From: Rotaria macrura
Taxonomy: Eukaryota > Rotifera > Eurotatoria > Philodinida > Philodinidae
NCBI GenBank assembly: GCA_900239685.1
Contig: OENT01000297.1
Span: forward strand, 62,001 to 126,000
Reading direction: 5' to 3'
DNA length: 64,000 bases
Below, one piece after another: positions 1 to 12,708 of this stretch. Each line of letters starts with the position of its first letter. The stretch's first letter is position 1. The notes under the pieces are model-generated. The model worked only from the letters and a program-made list of their open reading frames with translations. It ran no database searches and was not told where the DNA came from. Both the position numbers and the translations under genes were made by a program.

Positions 1-2825
1 ATGATATTCAATTTGATACTTATCCAACAACTATGACGTATGCACAACGTTTTGGACATCAATCAATATTAATTGATGAAAAATATGTTTGGACTATTGG
101 AGGTTTTGGAACTGTCGATGGTCGACATCGAAGATTAAAAACTATTGAAGTATTAAATATTGACAATGGAGATATTCGAAGACTAGACAATCATTCACTT
201 GGTAAGAACAATAAGCAAGAAATTTAAACTTAATATCGTTATATAGCAGACATGGTGTTATAAAATCAGTTAGAAAGATGAGAAATCATTATAATGAATT
301 GTCAAGTCTTCATGGTTTCAAATTTTTTCATTTTTTCTTCAATTTCACTAAAGAGACAAATATAACTCACAAATATTTTTCGTCAATATTCAATCAATAG
401 TTTAAGCGAAATTAAAACAAAATCCAGTTTTCCATACAAGTTTTATGTTGCACACAGTCAAAACTAAAATCAAATAATGTTAATCATAAACATAATGATA
501 AGTTAAGAAATATTCATATTCGATCTGAAACGTATAGCATTATTGTGATAGTACGTAAGACACTCGATTGATATTCTGTCGGATAACTATGGTTCAATTT
601 AAACTGTTTTATTGCTCATAGAGCACTGAAGAACATAACGAAAGTAGATACTGATGATAATTCGAAAGAAAAACAAAGCAGTTCCAAATTTTTTTATTCG
701 TCATTTGAGCACGGAAACGTTCAGAAAACATTTGTTCAGTATGTGCCAACATTTTAAATTCACCTCTTCTCTCTGTAGTTAACCGAGCTATTTTCCATCC
801 AGTGATTTGATGCTAAACAGTTTGATTATAAGTGTGTATTTCGATAGTTTATTTTAGAACGTGAGTAAATTAATCAAAGATACCTATTAAATGATAGTCA
901 ACGTAACATTTGAATTCATAGTTAACGTATCAAAGGTTTCATAGTTCAAATCAGATCCTTATATTATGCTAAAAGCTTGTTTTCTTTCGTATCCGACTGA
1001 TTAATTAATCAAATCGAAGATATGAGACACACTTGCTTGTCACCTATTTGAATAAAAATACTGATGTAGCCTACATATTTCTAAAGATGGATGGAAAACT
1101 AAATTGTATCAATTAATGTTTACATTAACAACAATGTTTTTAGATTCAAATTTATTCAATAGAAAATTTCTTAACTTGATCCGGTGTTAGTCTCGATAAA
1201 ATCTAACCGATATTCTGCTCACAAAAGATTATCGGTGGTCATCATTAGAATAGACAGCCGTTTCATTCCCTCTCGTCATTTCCTTCTTTTCATTCAACAT
1301 TCTCTGTCTCTCACTCTCTCTCATTGATCAGTTTAATGTCTGAATGACTCTTCACCATCAAAGGATGTCGAGTACAACGTGGTATTAAGATCGAAACTCA
1401 TAGATGAAAACTACCATCCGAAGTCTTGACTGATTTGAAACGAATGGTATCAGTAGTTTATGGTCGTACAACCAGTGAAGCAGGATCAATATTTCTATAT
1501 ACCTGACTTTTGTTTTTCTCCCCCTGAATTTTAAAGATTCATCAAAGCATATTTCTGATTTATGTCTTTCTCATAATAATTTTAAATCGTACACATCGGA
1601 AAGTCGTTCACGTTTATTCGCATGTTGTTTTTTTTAAGGTTCGTTTTCTAGAAAGAACAAAAAAACAACAGAAATTCTCAATCAAAGACTTCGTAACTAA
1701 TTGATCTAAGTCTCATCATTGAATATACCGAATATTGTTTCTAGTCAAATTGAATATTTTTAATCGATTATAGGTGAATGTGTTTTTCATACATGTCTTA
1801 CAAAAGATAACTTGATACTATCGTTTTTTGGTCGTAAAAGTCCTGGAACGTTAAATTCATGTATTTCAATCGATATAAACAGTAAGTTGTATCTTACGAA
1901 TTAGAATACTAAATTAGAATTACTTTTGTCATTTATTACTAGCTCTTGAAATTTTAAATTTCTCTGATGATGAGAAAATACTTCGACGATGGCGTCACTG
2001 TTCTTGTTATATTATGGAAACAGATAAAATAATTATATTCGGTGGTTATATCGGTATGTCAAAATCAACAAATGATACAATTTGTTTACAATCGACCGGT
2101 CAACTTATATCAACAGAAGTACTTTATATTCGTTCGAGTAGTCATTTTCTAATATTGACATGTAATTTAGTTTTCACAAACGAAACCATCAAATCGGCAT
2201 TCAGCTCGTTTGAACGCTTATAAGCATTATGCTGTTCTTTCTGGTGGCTTACTAGAAAATGATGAACCAACGAATGAAATTTGGTTCTTAGACACTACGA
2301 AAGATGTTATGACTTGGACATTATTACAAATACATGGAACACTTATACCAAGGTATAAAAATCTTCTTTTTTTTTTAATATATGCTAGCTGTTTTTTTTT
2401 CGATTATAAGATATTCTCACAGTGCAGACATCATTAATGATACACTATGGTTATTAGGTGGAGTGAATGCTAATGAGCGTAGACCACCTGGTCTATGTAA
2501 AATCAATTTAATAACTGGTGAAGCATTTGAGTATATAATACCGGTAATGAAAATGATATTCTATTCAAATTTGTATTGAACTTCGTGTTTGTTCTTTGAT
2601 TGTGCAGGCTACATGTGGTGAACAACCAATCATTCTTTATAATCATCAAACAGTACTTGTGAATAAAGCAACTTTTCTTATACTAGGAGGTGGTGGAAAT
2701 TGTTTTTCTTTTGGTATGACGCGACGAACTCTAATGAACTGTATGTTTTGTTTTCTTTTGTTTATTCACTAGGTGCCCATATCAATCAACCGATGACTCT
2801 TAAATTTGATCATTTAGTGAACTGA
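1..2825 (+). CDS. tRNA wybutosine-synthesising protein 4 (TYW4/LCMT2-like), C-terminal kelch part, 5' end outside window
   Basis: Seven exons can be joined in one frame: <1-201, 1774-1881, 1943-2118, 2171-2352, 2411-2543, 2608-2713 and 2773-2825. All have GT-AG introns, and every join restores kelch-like blades (FGHQS, WTIGGFGT, RRWRHCS, IIFGGY, NRHSARLNAYKHYAVLSGG, RYSHSA, LWLLGG). The end is diagnostic: GGGGNCFSFGAHIN is the conserved C-terminus of TYW4/LCMT2, where the kelch propeller follows a leucine-carboxyl-methyltransferase-like domain. That methyltransferase half is not in the window. Known role of the family: methylation and methoxycarbonylation of the yW intermediate at G37 of tRNA-Phe, in the cytosol. 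Intron 1 is about 1.57 kb, the others 52-67 nt. An AATAAA lies at 2884, about 60 nt after the stop. A different kelch protein is possible but less likely given the C-terminal signature. Confidence 0.82.
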
Positions 2826-4682
2826 ATAGATTGTTTGCTATTATGGAGAAGTTCATGATATTGTGTTTTTCTTTAATCAAGAAAATAAAAAAAAATCTTA
2901 GACTTTTTTATGTTTATTTGAGTATGATATTTCAATTTGAGATTAAATCCTGTAGAAAATTCATCGTACTCGTACGATATGAAAAGGAATATCTTTAACT
3001 GTTCATTTTTCAATGTTAGCCATATTCTACTATGTTTTTAATACGATCACGTTTTCTAACAGTATAGCAGTCGAAAAAATGTTTGGGGTACTCATGGAGA
3101 TTAAACTGAGAAGCTGTCGATCTATTCCTTTAGATGATATGGGTTTCTCAGAAGTATTCACATTTTAAACTGAAATTTTACATTTACCGAGAAATGAAAT
3201 CGACTATTCAATATGATAGTCATTCGATAATACGTTTAGTGTTTTGTCAACAATAAATAACATATGGCGTATACACTCCATAGCAAACATTAAAAATATT
3301 GAAAATTTCATATTTTTAAGAGATTGTATGGAATATTTCTGTATGTGTCTTTTAATATAGACTTCACTGGACTGACTCTTCTGTTAGCGTTTATTATTTG
3401 AATCAAAATAAAAAGTATTCTGAAAGTTGAGGTTTTCTAAGAAAAAGAAATAACGCAGGTAACTTTCATCAACAACTGAAATGAGTGTCCGTGATTAACT
3501 ACAACAACCATTCGTTTTATTTCTTACCAATTAGCGTTGTCTCAAGAAGAATTTTTATTTATGTTTTCCGTATACCATTCATTTAACAAAAACAATGAGG
3601 CATATTTCATTTCTTGTTCAATAAAAAGTTACAAGTTGATTTCTTCAATCAACATAGATTACCATGCAAATGCGAAATTCCCCTTTGAATGAGAATGAAT
3701 AGTACTTCGAACATAGAACTCATCAGATAAGAGAAATACTGAGTAAATTGTGGTACATATTTTAAACTTCGTTTATTTAATCCTATTATTTTACGATATA
3801 ACTATATCGAGTAATATTGAACTGTAAACTGAAAAAACATGATCCGAATTCCGAACCCAAAAAGGTTTTGTGAAAGCTACAAAACCTAAGTAAAGATTCG
3901 ATTTTTGCACCGAATTCGAAACCCTTTTATCAGTATTATCAATATCAGCTTAATATGCTGAAAATGGAGAGGTTAAAAATAAAATCATGCACATAAAGGT
4001 CGAAGAGGTGCCACTCTATTTTTGACGTATGCATGCATATACGTATATATATAATCAGGTATTGATAATCTAAATCACAAGAACAGCAAATAACAATTCA
4101 TAAATTCAAAGAGTACTCTTTCAGGGTACACAAATTCAAAAAGAATTCTATATGGGATTTTTTCTTATAATATTTGCGTAAACTTTAGCCAAGTACCACT
4201 CTAATTATTGATTTCAATACTTAAGAGAGATTTTTTATAGAGCTCTTTTTAATTGATCAATATTCTAAATATCTTGTTTATTGTCTGCGTCAAAAAAAAG
4301 ATCTTCTCATGTTCTACAGTTGAGTTCTCTTAGAAAATAAATAGAACATCGTCCTTTTAACTCCAAGTTAAAATAGCCAAAATGATAATCGATTGGATTG
4401 GTAGTCTCATCATATATTAATCAAGCTATTTGTCACAAAGTAAAAGATATTGATGAAAGATTTTCGTTTGAAACATTGAGTCACGACTCTTGTAGCTGTG
4501 CAGTATCAGTTTTCAATCGAGTTATATTACTGAAGAGGAAGTGGCTTCTTTAATAAAAAAAAAGAAACATTACTCTTTTCCTATGTGTATTCTTGTACCG
4601 TAATGCTTGCTTCTAGTATTTCATACACATCTTAATATATAGGGAATCACTTACTATCTTTATATAGATAATTAACTAAAAG
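2826..4682. other. intergenic, no gene seen
   Basis: AT-rich sequence with no open reading frame of coding character and no convincing exon. It holds the probable poly(A) signal of the upstream TYW4-like gene near 2884 and a short alternating pyrimidine-purine tract around 4027-4053. The promoter of the nuclear receptor gene starting at 4683 must lie at its right end, but I see no clear TATA box that decides it. Confidence 0.6.
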
Positions 4683-5873
4683 ATGGTATTAACAAAACGC
4701 TCCTGGAATTTACCGTTGATCTGTCAAATATGTGGTGATAAAGCACGTGGGATGAATTTTGAAGTTATGACATGTATGTCTTGTAAAGCTTTTTTTAGAC
4801 GACATGCATTATATCCTATGGTAATTTCTTGGGCACAGATTCAATAAATATTGTATTTGTTTTTCAATTAGAATTTTCTTCAATGTCAACATAATGATTG
4901 TTGTGAAATCACACAAATAACACGTGGTAGCTGTTCAGCGTGTCGCTTAAAGAAATGTTTTTCATTTGGTATGAATCCTAGACTAATACGTTACAAACCG
5001 AAACATTCTAATCGATTCTTAAAATATAGATATCAACAATTACCACAGGTTTTTCTTTAGTTTTGACAAATGTTCAAATTTTCATCCCTAAACTATATTT
5101 CCTTTTTCTAGCCATCACCAATCAACCTACTTAACCGTGATACTTCAAATTTAACAAATGTCGAATGGAATCTTTTATCTAATGTCATTCATGCTTACGA
5201 TCAAGACAATGCAATTGAACACACAAAGTATCTTTTCGAGCAACAAGTATGCTTACCACCAAAACTTCGTTCAAAAGTGAAAGCAACGTTAGACATAATT
5301 GAATATTTTTATACAACAATTCAATCATTTCTCGATCGTGTACCTTATTTTCATAATTTATCCATGGATGCACAACGAACACTTATACAACATAATTCTC
5401 CTACCATCGGAACATACAATTCACTATTTATTGTACGTGAAGCACATGGATTAGATTATGCAAGTTATGTTGTTGGTTGTCAGAATATTTATGGTTATGA
5501 AAATCATTTATTATCAAAAAAATTCATTTCAGCTTTAGAAACAAATGGCACGCTTGTTAAAATAATGCTTTTGATTAGTGCTTTTTCTGGAAATTGTTCC
5601 ATAGTTTCATTTGATTGTGCAGATAATATGACACCAATACCAATGACAAACACCATACCGATGGTCCTTATACAAAATGATTTGGTATTGATGCTTTGGA
5701 AATATTTAAATTATCAACATGGATTTTCAGGGGCTGTTAAATGTTTTCATTCTTTTGTAAACTATATTTTAAATTTAATTCGATGGATGGAATCGAATTC
5801 AAGCACACAACATTCCAATATGGTTGATAAGATTGTTGAAAATACTACACGAGTATTAACAATACATGACTGA
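4683..5873 (+). CDS. nuclear hormone receptor, HR96-like, paralogue 1
   Basis: Three exons, 4683-4820, 4872-5048 and 5112-5873, with phase-0 introns of 51 and 63 nt, give 358 residues. Residues 14-40 form the first C4 zinc finger (CQIC, 13 residues, CMSC, then KAFFRR). The second finger is in exon 2 (CQHNDC, later CSACRLKKC), followed by FSFGM, as in HR96/VDR-type receptors. Exon 3 is the ligand-binding domain with the helix 3-5 region around RVPYFHNL and an LWKYLNYQHG segment. The P-box reads CMSCKA; HR96-type receptors carry CESCKA. No AF-2 activation helix is recognisable at the C-terminus. It is expected to be a nuclear DNA-binding transcription factor; its ligand and target genes cannot be told. 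The start ATG sits 13 codons before the first finger cysteine. Exon-intron structure matches the gene at 15600. Confidence 0.88.
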
Positions 5874-6024
5874 ATAACTTAATAGATTTCAATGTATTTG
5901 ATTTTGCAGTCTAGTGGTATTAACATAATGAAATTTGAAGAAAACGTATTTGCAACTATTGTTCTGCATGTAAATTTAATTTTTATTTGTGGTTTCTAAT
6001 ATTTATATATATGTACAAACATGC

Positions 6025-6046
6025 ATATATATATATATATATATAT
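6025..6046. repeat. (AT)n microsatellite
   Basis: About 11 uninterrupted AT units lie downstream of the first nuclear receptor gene. Confidence 0.9.
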
Positions 6047-6059
6047 GTAGATAAATTTT

Positions 6060-9000
6060 TGCTATTGTTTCTATATTAATATACTTGGAAAATTTTTAAC
6101 CAATTTTTTGTGATCAATCTACCTGAAAGAAATGGTAGACTAATGAAGATTTATTTTTTATTGGAAAGTGTTTTTTTTTTCGGTTTTACAGAAATAAGAT
6201 TAATTTTCTTTTCTTTTCTTTTATAAAAAAAAAAACGTTACCAGAACTAACTGTAATACTACATAGTTTGATTACTTAAGTTATCTGAATATGTTTTTAT
6301 ATAATGATGGATTATTATCTTTTGAATTTTTAAAATAAAATATAAAAAATAACAACAAATATTCGTAATTCAAAAAAATACTAATTGATTTTAAATTCCA
6401 ATAAACATCTTAGAATTCTTCTTAACAAACAAATAAACTGCTTCAATGTAGACTATAACTTCCGCTCAACATATTCTTTTGTAAATAACTTAAACGAAAA
6501 AGTCAGGTGACAGTGTTACCGATAAGTTCTTGTGAAAAGTCAATCTAGGAGTAAATTTCCGACAAAAAGATCTAAATATCATAGAGTGATGTTGACGCAG
6601 AACGTCAGAGACAAATGGAACTGCTTTATTATGGATCCCTATCATCATCGAATGTTCACCACGAGAGCGGATGACATGAAAGTTGTACTGTAATAAGAAC
6701 ATATATTGGCACTGATTTTTTGTAAAATTCAGTTCTGTCTCGCTTTTATTTATTCAGTTATGACCGCACGAAGATCAAATATATGTGAGAGAGTCATTTG
6801 TGAATAAACAACAATACTAGACTCAACAGATCGTTAAATTTGTTATGCTCTGGAAAATCTATTCATACAACATATGTTTGTTTCTAAAAGAGAATATCTT
6901 GTGTATAATCTCTTTTCATGCAAGTGTCGAAGAAAAATGTTTAAAGAGAGTTTTCTAATTTACTAATGCTAAATATTCTATGATAAGATTCGATAGATCA
7001 AATCTCTATGTAATTATTTAACCATGAAAATAATCCTCACGAAGGTATGATAAAACGATTCTAAATAACTCTTCATTTAAGATAATTAAGATGACATCAA
7101 AGTTCCAAGAGTAGCTCATTTTTCATCCATCATTAATTAAAGATTATGCGTAACATAGCCTTGGTTTTTTTCTACATTGAGATGTGTTCAAATGTTAATT
7201 AAAAAATTTTTATAGTGGTTAAAGCGTGCGTGTCATCACTAGGATCAATTGAACATACCTGCTCTCACTTTTTTCATTCATTCTTTATGCCATATCAGTC
7301 ATCTCATTAGAAAGAAAAGTTCTTAATGCACATTTTATTTTCTTCGCGTGTTGTCCATGAATTTGATGCCTCATACGTCTCGAGCTTTTTTACATTTCTT
7401 GATGCTTGATGGGAGAGAATTTACTATTCTGTCGACCTCAAATAAACCGATTAGTATTTAATCTTCTTAAAGAACATGCATGCTTTTATGGATTATAGAT
7501 TTATTGTTTAGCAATTGAAGAGACTAATCATATATGCGTCAAAGAAAAAGCTATATCACAACTAATAAAGGTTTTCTAAAAAACTGAAAAATATTAGAAC
7601 TCCATCTTGATCAATGCAGCGAACAATGGATTTCAAAAACAATTTCTGTTCTTCGATACAATATACATTGTGCATGCCTAATTATTATATGGTTCGTCAG
7701 TTACTATGATTGTGAGAAGTATTCTTTTTTTAATACTTCCTACTGGGCTCAAGAATTGATGATCCATAAAATGATAGATCTGCTGCTATGATCTATTGAC
7801 GAACAAGTTTAATTGAATTAATCCATCGAGATTGAATACATCCACAGCAAGATCTGTGCCAAAATAAATGAACACTGAAGTCATTCGTCTGCCATGACAG
7901 TTCATTTTTTCATCTGATCACTCTATTTTCATCGAAGTTTAGGATCATTAGTGTGAAATAATACTTGAAAATATGTTTTTTTCTCTAAATCAACGTTTTT
8001 AATTCTTTAATCTAGTATTTCTGGTCAGCCTTCAATCTGAACATTTGACGATAATGTTTTTTCTGTTCGAAGAAGAATGACTAGATGTTGTGTGTGATGA
8101 AGTTCCTCTTCTGAAAAAAACATTCTTATAATTAGAGAAGTACTTTTATGAGAAACTGCGTCATTCTATTAAATACTTCTCATACATTTTTTCAAAAAGA
8201 AAAGAAAATCGACTATATGGAATGAAGAATAACTATGAGAGAATTCTGATTTTCAAACAATCTGCATTTTTATTGGTATTCATTAAATTTTTTCTCAAAT
8301 ATACATCAAATAAAACTAGGCATGAGGCAGAGAACTTTTACCATGAATCCAAATCAGTTCGAAAAATGATGTGCCAAGAATAATTAGGGCTAACTCGAGA
8401 TTGAGTTTTCGGCGAATAAGGAGAACGATAGTTCTAGTAAAATGAAAACTTCGAAAAAATCCTCTGTGAAAAGTATAATATGGGATAAAAAACTCTTCAT
8501 GAAAAGATAAAATAAAACTGACAGCAACTAATGAGGTAGAAGAATTCATCGAATAGCAAGAATAAAATAAGTCTCAAGCTGATTCGACTAGGCTTATCTT
8601 GATATATGATTTATTCAATGTAGCAAAGCGAAAATTCATTGTATTATTCACGACTATTATGCCAGATGTCGATATATTAGTATATATATATATGTGTAAT
8701 TTCTTGTAGTTATGGTTGCTATTAGAATGAAAAGTTGTTTTAATTTAACTGTTCTAACCAATAGATTTGTCCAATACTTATGTAGTGAATTTGCTAAAAA
8801 GGATATATTACAAATGATTGACTTTAATTCACAGGCTATGATTATTATACACTGTGTAAGCGTACATCAACAATGACTGTTAAATTTTATGACGTCTAGT
8901 ATCAGACAAAAGAAAATGTTACTCAAATGACTGTAGTAAAAAGAATATGTTGGATGGAGAATACCTATCGAGAACAGTTAACAACATATTTGACTAGAAA

Positions 9001-12000
9001 ATTTCAAATTTCATTTAAAAATCTTCTACTATCAACTTTTCACTTTTCTTATCTTCAAATAACAACGACAATCCTACTCGCTTGGTTTATACCGTAAAGT
9101 CACATGCACAATAAGGCGTAAATAGTATTGCTTTTTAAACAACAATATTATGACGTCCTATGGTCATCTATCATTCAGAATTCGATTAGACTTCAAAATA
9201 TTTGACTATATTTATTCACAATCTCTCGTACATCTTATTGAACGTACACAGATTTATTTCAGATCAAATAGGTGAAGTTAAAAATGAATTCAATGTACGA
9301 AACAAAATATATGATGGGATTTCGGAATTATTCTCGAAAATTTTTCAAAATTTACAGCTGAAGCTAAGAAATGTTTTCGTCTAACTATTGAAGTAAAATT
9401 CTAAGTTAATATGATAAAGATAACGAAAAAAAGAGCAGACACATCTACAATATGAAAGTCATGTTACGACTATCAGTTATGAAAACAAGAATGTTTTAAA
9501 CATTCAAAAGCCTTTGTCTTACTCATAACCTATTTTTATGGTAATACATGAGTAAATATTCGATGTCTTATTTACAATTACGATAAGAAGTATCCGTAAG
9601 AGTTCTGTTTGACACTTCCATTTGTTATTTATAATATTGAACTCGTGCATTCATACACATAGCATAATGTTCTTTTTTCTACTACCTGTTTTTTGACATA
9701 TCATTAATGAAGTTTGCCATATCTGGTAATGACTGTTTACAAAAACCATAAGTTAACAAAATAATTGCTACCAAGCTAATTTTATTCCCAGGCGAACTTG
9801 TCATGATGTCAACTCAAAATGCGCACAGTCTAAACTAGGATGATCGACGTTTCTGCTTACACAAATATATTTTATTATTGTACTCTCCAGTCATGTGTCG
9901 TTCGATTACTATTGTAGTTTCAGGTTTTCATTTAATATCTATTCATGAAAATAAGATTATGGTGTATTTCTTATGTCCTAATAAGTTAACAAAAGGACAA
10001 TATAAATACTTTTCATTCGAAAAGAAAAACACTAAACCAATAATATGTCTTCGATGATATTGATTCTAATTCATGAAGATATCAAAATTTTAGACTCATC
10101 ATTCGATCAATAATATTCGATTAAGCTCACAAGCAATAAGTAAAAGAATATATAAAATACAAATTTAATGCAGGAACAATTTTTATGAAAACAACCATAG
10201 ACATGTAATATTGATGACTTTGATCGAAACATGTTTTCTTATCAATAAAAGTAGACTGACATTCGATTAGTATTAGCATGAAAATCAGGCCTGTAAATGT
10301 CAATAATAACCGTTTGTAAATGTTTTATATTAATCTTATGAAACTGTACGTTCTGGATTATAAGAAGTTTACTAGAAGCTACCGAAGACAAAATTTGATA
10401 GTTTTTGTCGTCTTTTTTGCAAAAAATTGTTATCTATTCTATCGCTTTAACTTCAAATTGATTAGTAAAAATTGTACAGAATCTCATTAACAATGGTAAA
10501 TATTTCTTATCGCATTTTAATTTGTATATTCTCTATTAGATAAAGTCTGATTGAATTATATTCGCTTTCAGCAAGTTATGCATGAATCGATACCTTATCT
10601 GGAAACGAAAGCATGTACACGTCACAAGAAGAGAAATTTAGTAAGGCATAGAAAACGAATAGATATGACTGAGATTTTCGTTTGTCAATATTATATTTTG
10701 AATACACTTATCCATTCAATTACAAATGTCTCTTGATCCAAAGTTTAGAAGATGGATTGTTTTTCTAAGCGATTATTGCAGAATCTCCAACACTATATGA
10801 TTTATAAGTCTACTTTCATGGCATCAACTGTCATTCTTTTACGAACACATATGATATGTAGAAAAATAATGCCAGTGATATTTAATGCAATTCAATTTTA
10901 CTTCTTACTTTTACTTATAGGATGAACTACTCATTAAAGTTGGTCTTCAGGTGATTCAGATTATTATTTATGAGAGAAAGTCACAAATATACATCAAACA
11001 AAATACGTTAAAAATAGGAATGTATTCATCGGACTCATTGATCAATAGTTTATACGTATTCTCTTTGAAATAGTTGTCGAATGAAATCAAATGTATTTCA
11101 TCATGCTCAGCCATCACTTTACTCATCTAAAAATATTTAAATTGTCTCGATGAACACGTACATAATTATACTTCACATACTGTAGAAATTCATAATTGAC
11201 AATTATCAGATTAGTATTGGCATTGATGCATGATACAAATCATTGTCATCTCGATGAAAATGCAATTATTAATATAGGTCATGATTTTATTCGGAAACGA
11301 AAAATCATGATTGCGTATTCGGTTTATCGAACTTGGTGTATACGATAATGCCTACAGCAACATAAAGTTACTGAAAAGTGATTTATAATGAATGAACATA
11401 ATCAAAACATTAGTAATGTTTACATAGGTTAGAAATTCGATAAAGATAGTTTGAATCATAAGGAACGTTTTGCAGAATGGAAAAATCTTTTACCATTGAA
11501 GAACAAATTCTTCATAATAGGTAACAGAGTTACTTCAAAACTGTAGAGTAAAGCTAGGCTATCTAAAAATCTCGCTATGGGATAGAAATTTTGAGCATGA
11601 TACGGACGTTTATAAATTCAAAATTAAGAGAACTCTATTGATATCATAGTTTATTTCAGGCCATAGGCAAAAGCACCTCAAGGTCATGGGAACCTAAGGA
11701 GACAGATAAACAAGAGTTTACCTAGACTCTATTAAATATGAAAGTCTTCTTTTGTTTATTAAATTTCATTTTATTGAGAAAACAAACAGCCTACTACACA
11801 TTAAAAATCATTATTTATCTTTTGAACACATGATAAATTAGTGAAATCATAATTTGTTGGAATTATGTAATTCTCTCCTCTATTCATGTAGAGGAAAATT
11901 TAGATTCACTTGATTTAAATAACGTCTGTACTGCTTTTTCTTGAATAAAATTAACATACCATAAAAGTTTTTCACTCATGAATAGTTTCTTTCTCATCAG

Positions 12001-12380
12001 TTTTTTTTTTGAAGGCAGATTTTCTGTGCTTCTTGCACAGTTCTCAATTTTACTTCAAATGATGAATATAGCAATATCATCTTATGTAATTCATTATTTT
12101 TATGGATTTAACAGGAAAGATTAAGCCGACTTCAAACTCAAAGCATCGCACTACACTGTTGCAAAACAGGAACTATATGAAATGTTCTATCACTAATTAA
12201 CCGTCATATATCAAAGACTATTAGTCATTATGCTAGTTGCAATTGTTTACAAGAACATGTGAACGGCAATGTAATGTAACATGTTATATGAGAAACGGCA
12301 AGAGACATTGAAGTTTTCCATTCTCTCCAGTTGTTGATAACATTTATTATGAAGAAATTCATAATTAAAAACTAGAACCA
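6060..12380. other. long intergenic region, no gene seen
   Basis: More than 6 kb of AT-rich DNA. The open frames here (for example 6490-6702, 8316-8549, 9202-9384, 10551-10736) lack recognisable domains and do not join to one another through convincing splice sites. I see no transposon ends and no tRNA-like structure. Decayed repeats too diverged to see by eye cannot be excluded. Confidence 0.5.
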
Positions 12381-12708
12381 ATGGTTCAAGATATAACAAC
12401 AGGAAATTATGAGTGGTTCAATGACTTGATTCAAAGATTTACATGTTATGGAGAAGAACAGAAAAAAAGATTTGACGAACTCGATAGAAGTTGTAAAGAA
12501 TGCATTCCTGATAATGTTAAGTAAGAAAATATAAATTACAATAATAGTTGTTCACAGTGATAATATGATTGTCAATATTCACTTGGACCATACCGAGGAA
12601 ATCAGAAGAAAAACAGAAAACAAAAAGAATATTATTCTCAAGTTTGTATCGTTGTCGTCAATATCCACTTATATATTATTAACGCAGTTATATCATGAAG
12701 ATAACTAA
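12381..12708 (+). CDS. possible two-exon small gene or gene relic, unknown function
   Basis: An ATG at 12381 opens 46 codons (start MVQDITTGNYEWF, then a charged stretch with EEQKKRFDELDRSCKEC) and meets a GTAAG donor at 12521. A 37-nt intron ending TTCACAG at 12557 would join in phase to a further 50 open codons (12558-12708) ending HEDN and a TAA. The join is neat and the composition looks coding, but the intron is shorter than the others here, no domain is recognisable, and no neighbouring exons were found. It could be chance or the remnant of a larger gene. Transcript evidence would settle it. Confidence 0.22.

Noticed and set aside
7210..7275. tRNA-like stretch (GTGGTTAAAGCG resembling an A-box)
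   Set aside because: No matching B-box at the right distance and no cloverleaf can be drawn.
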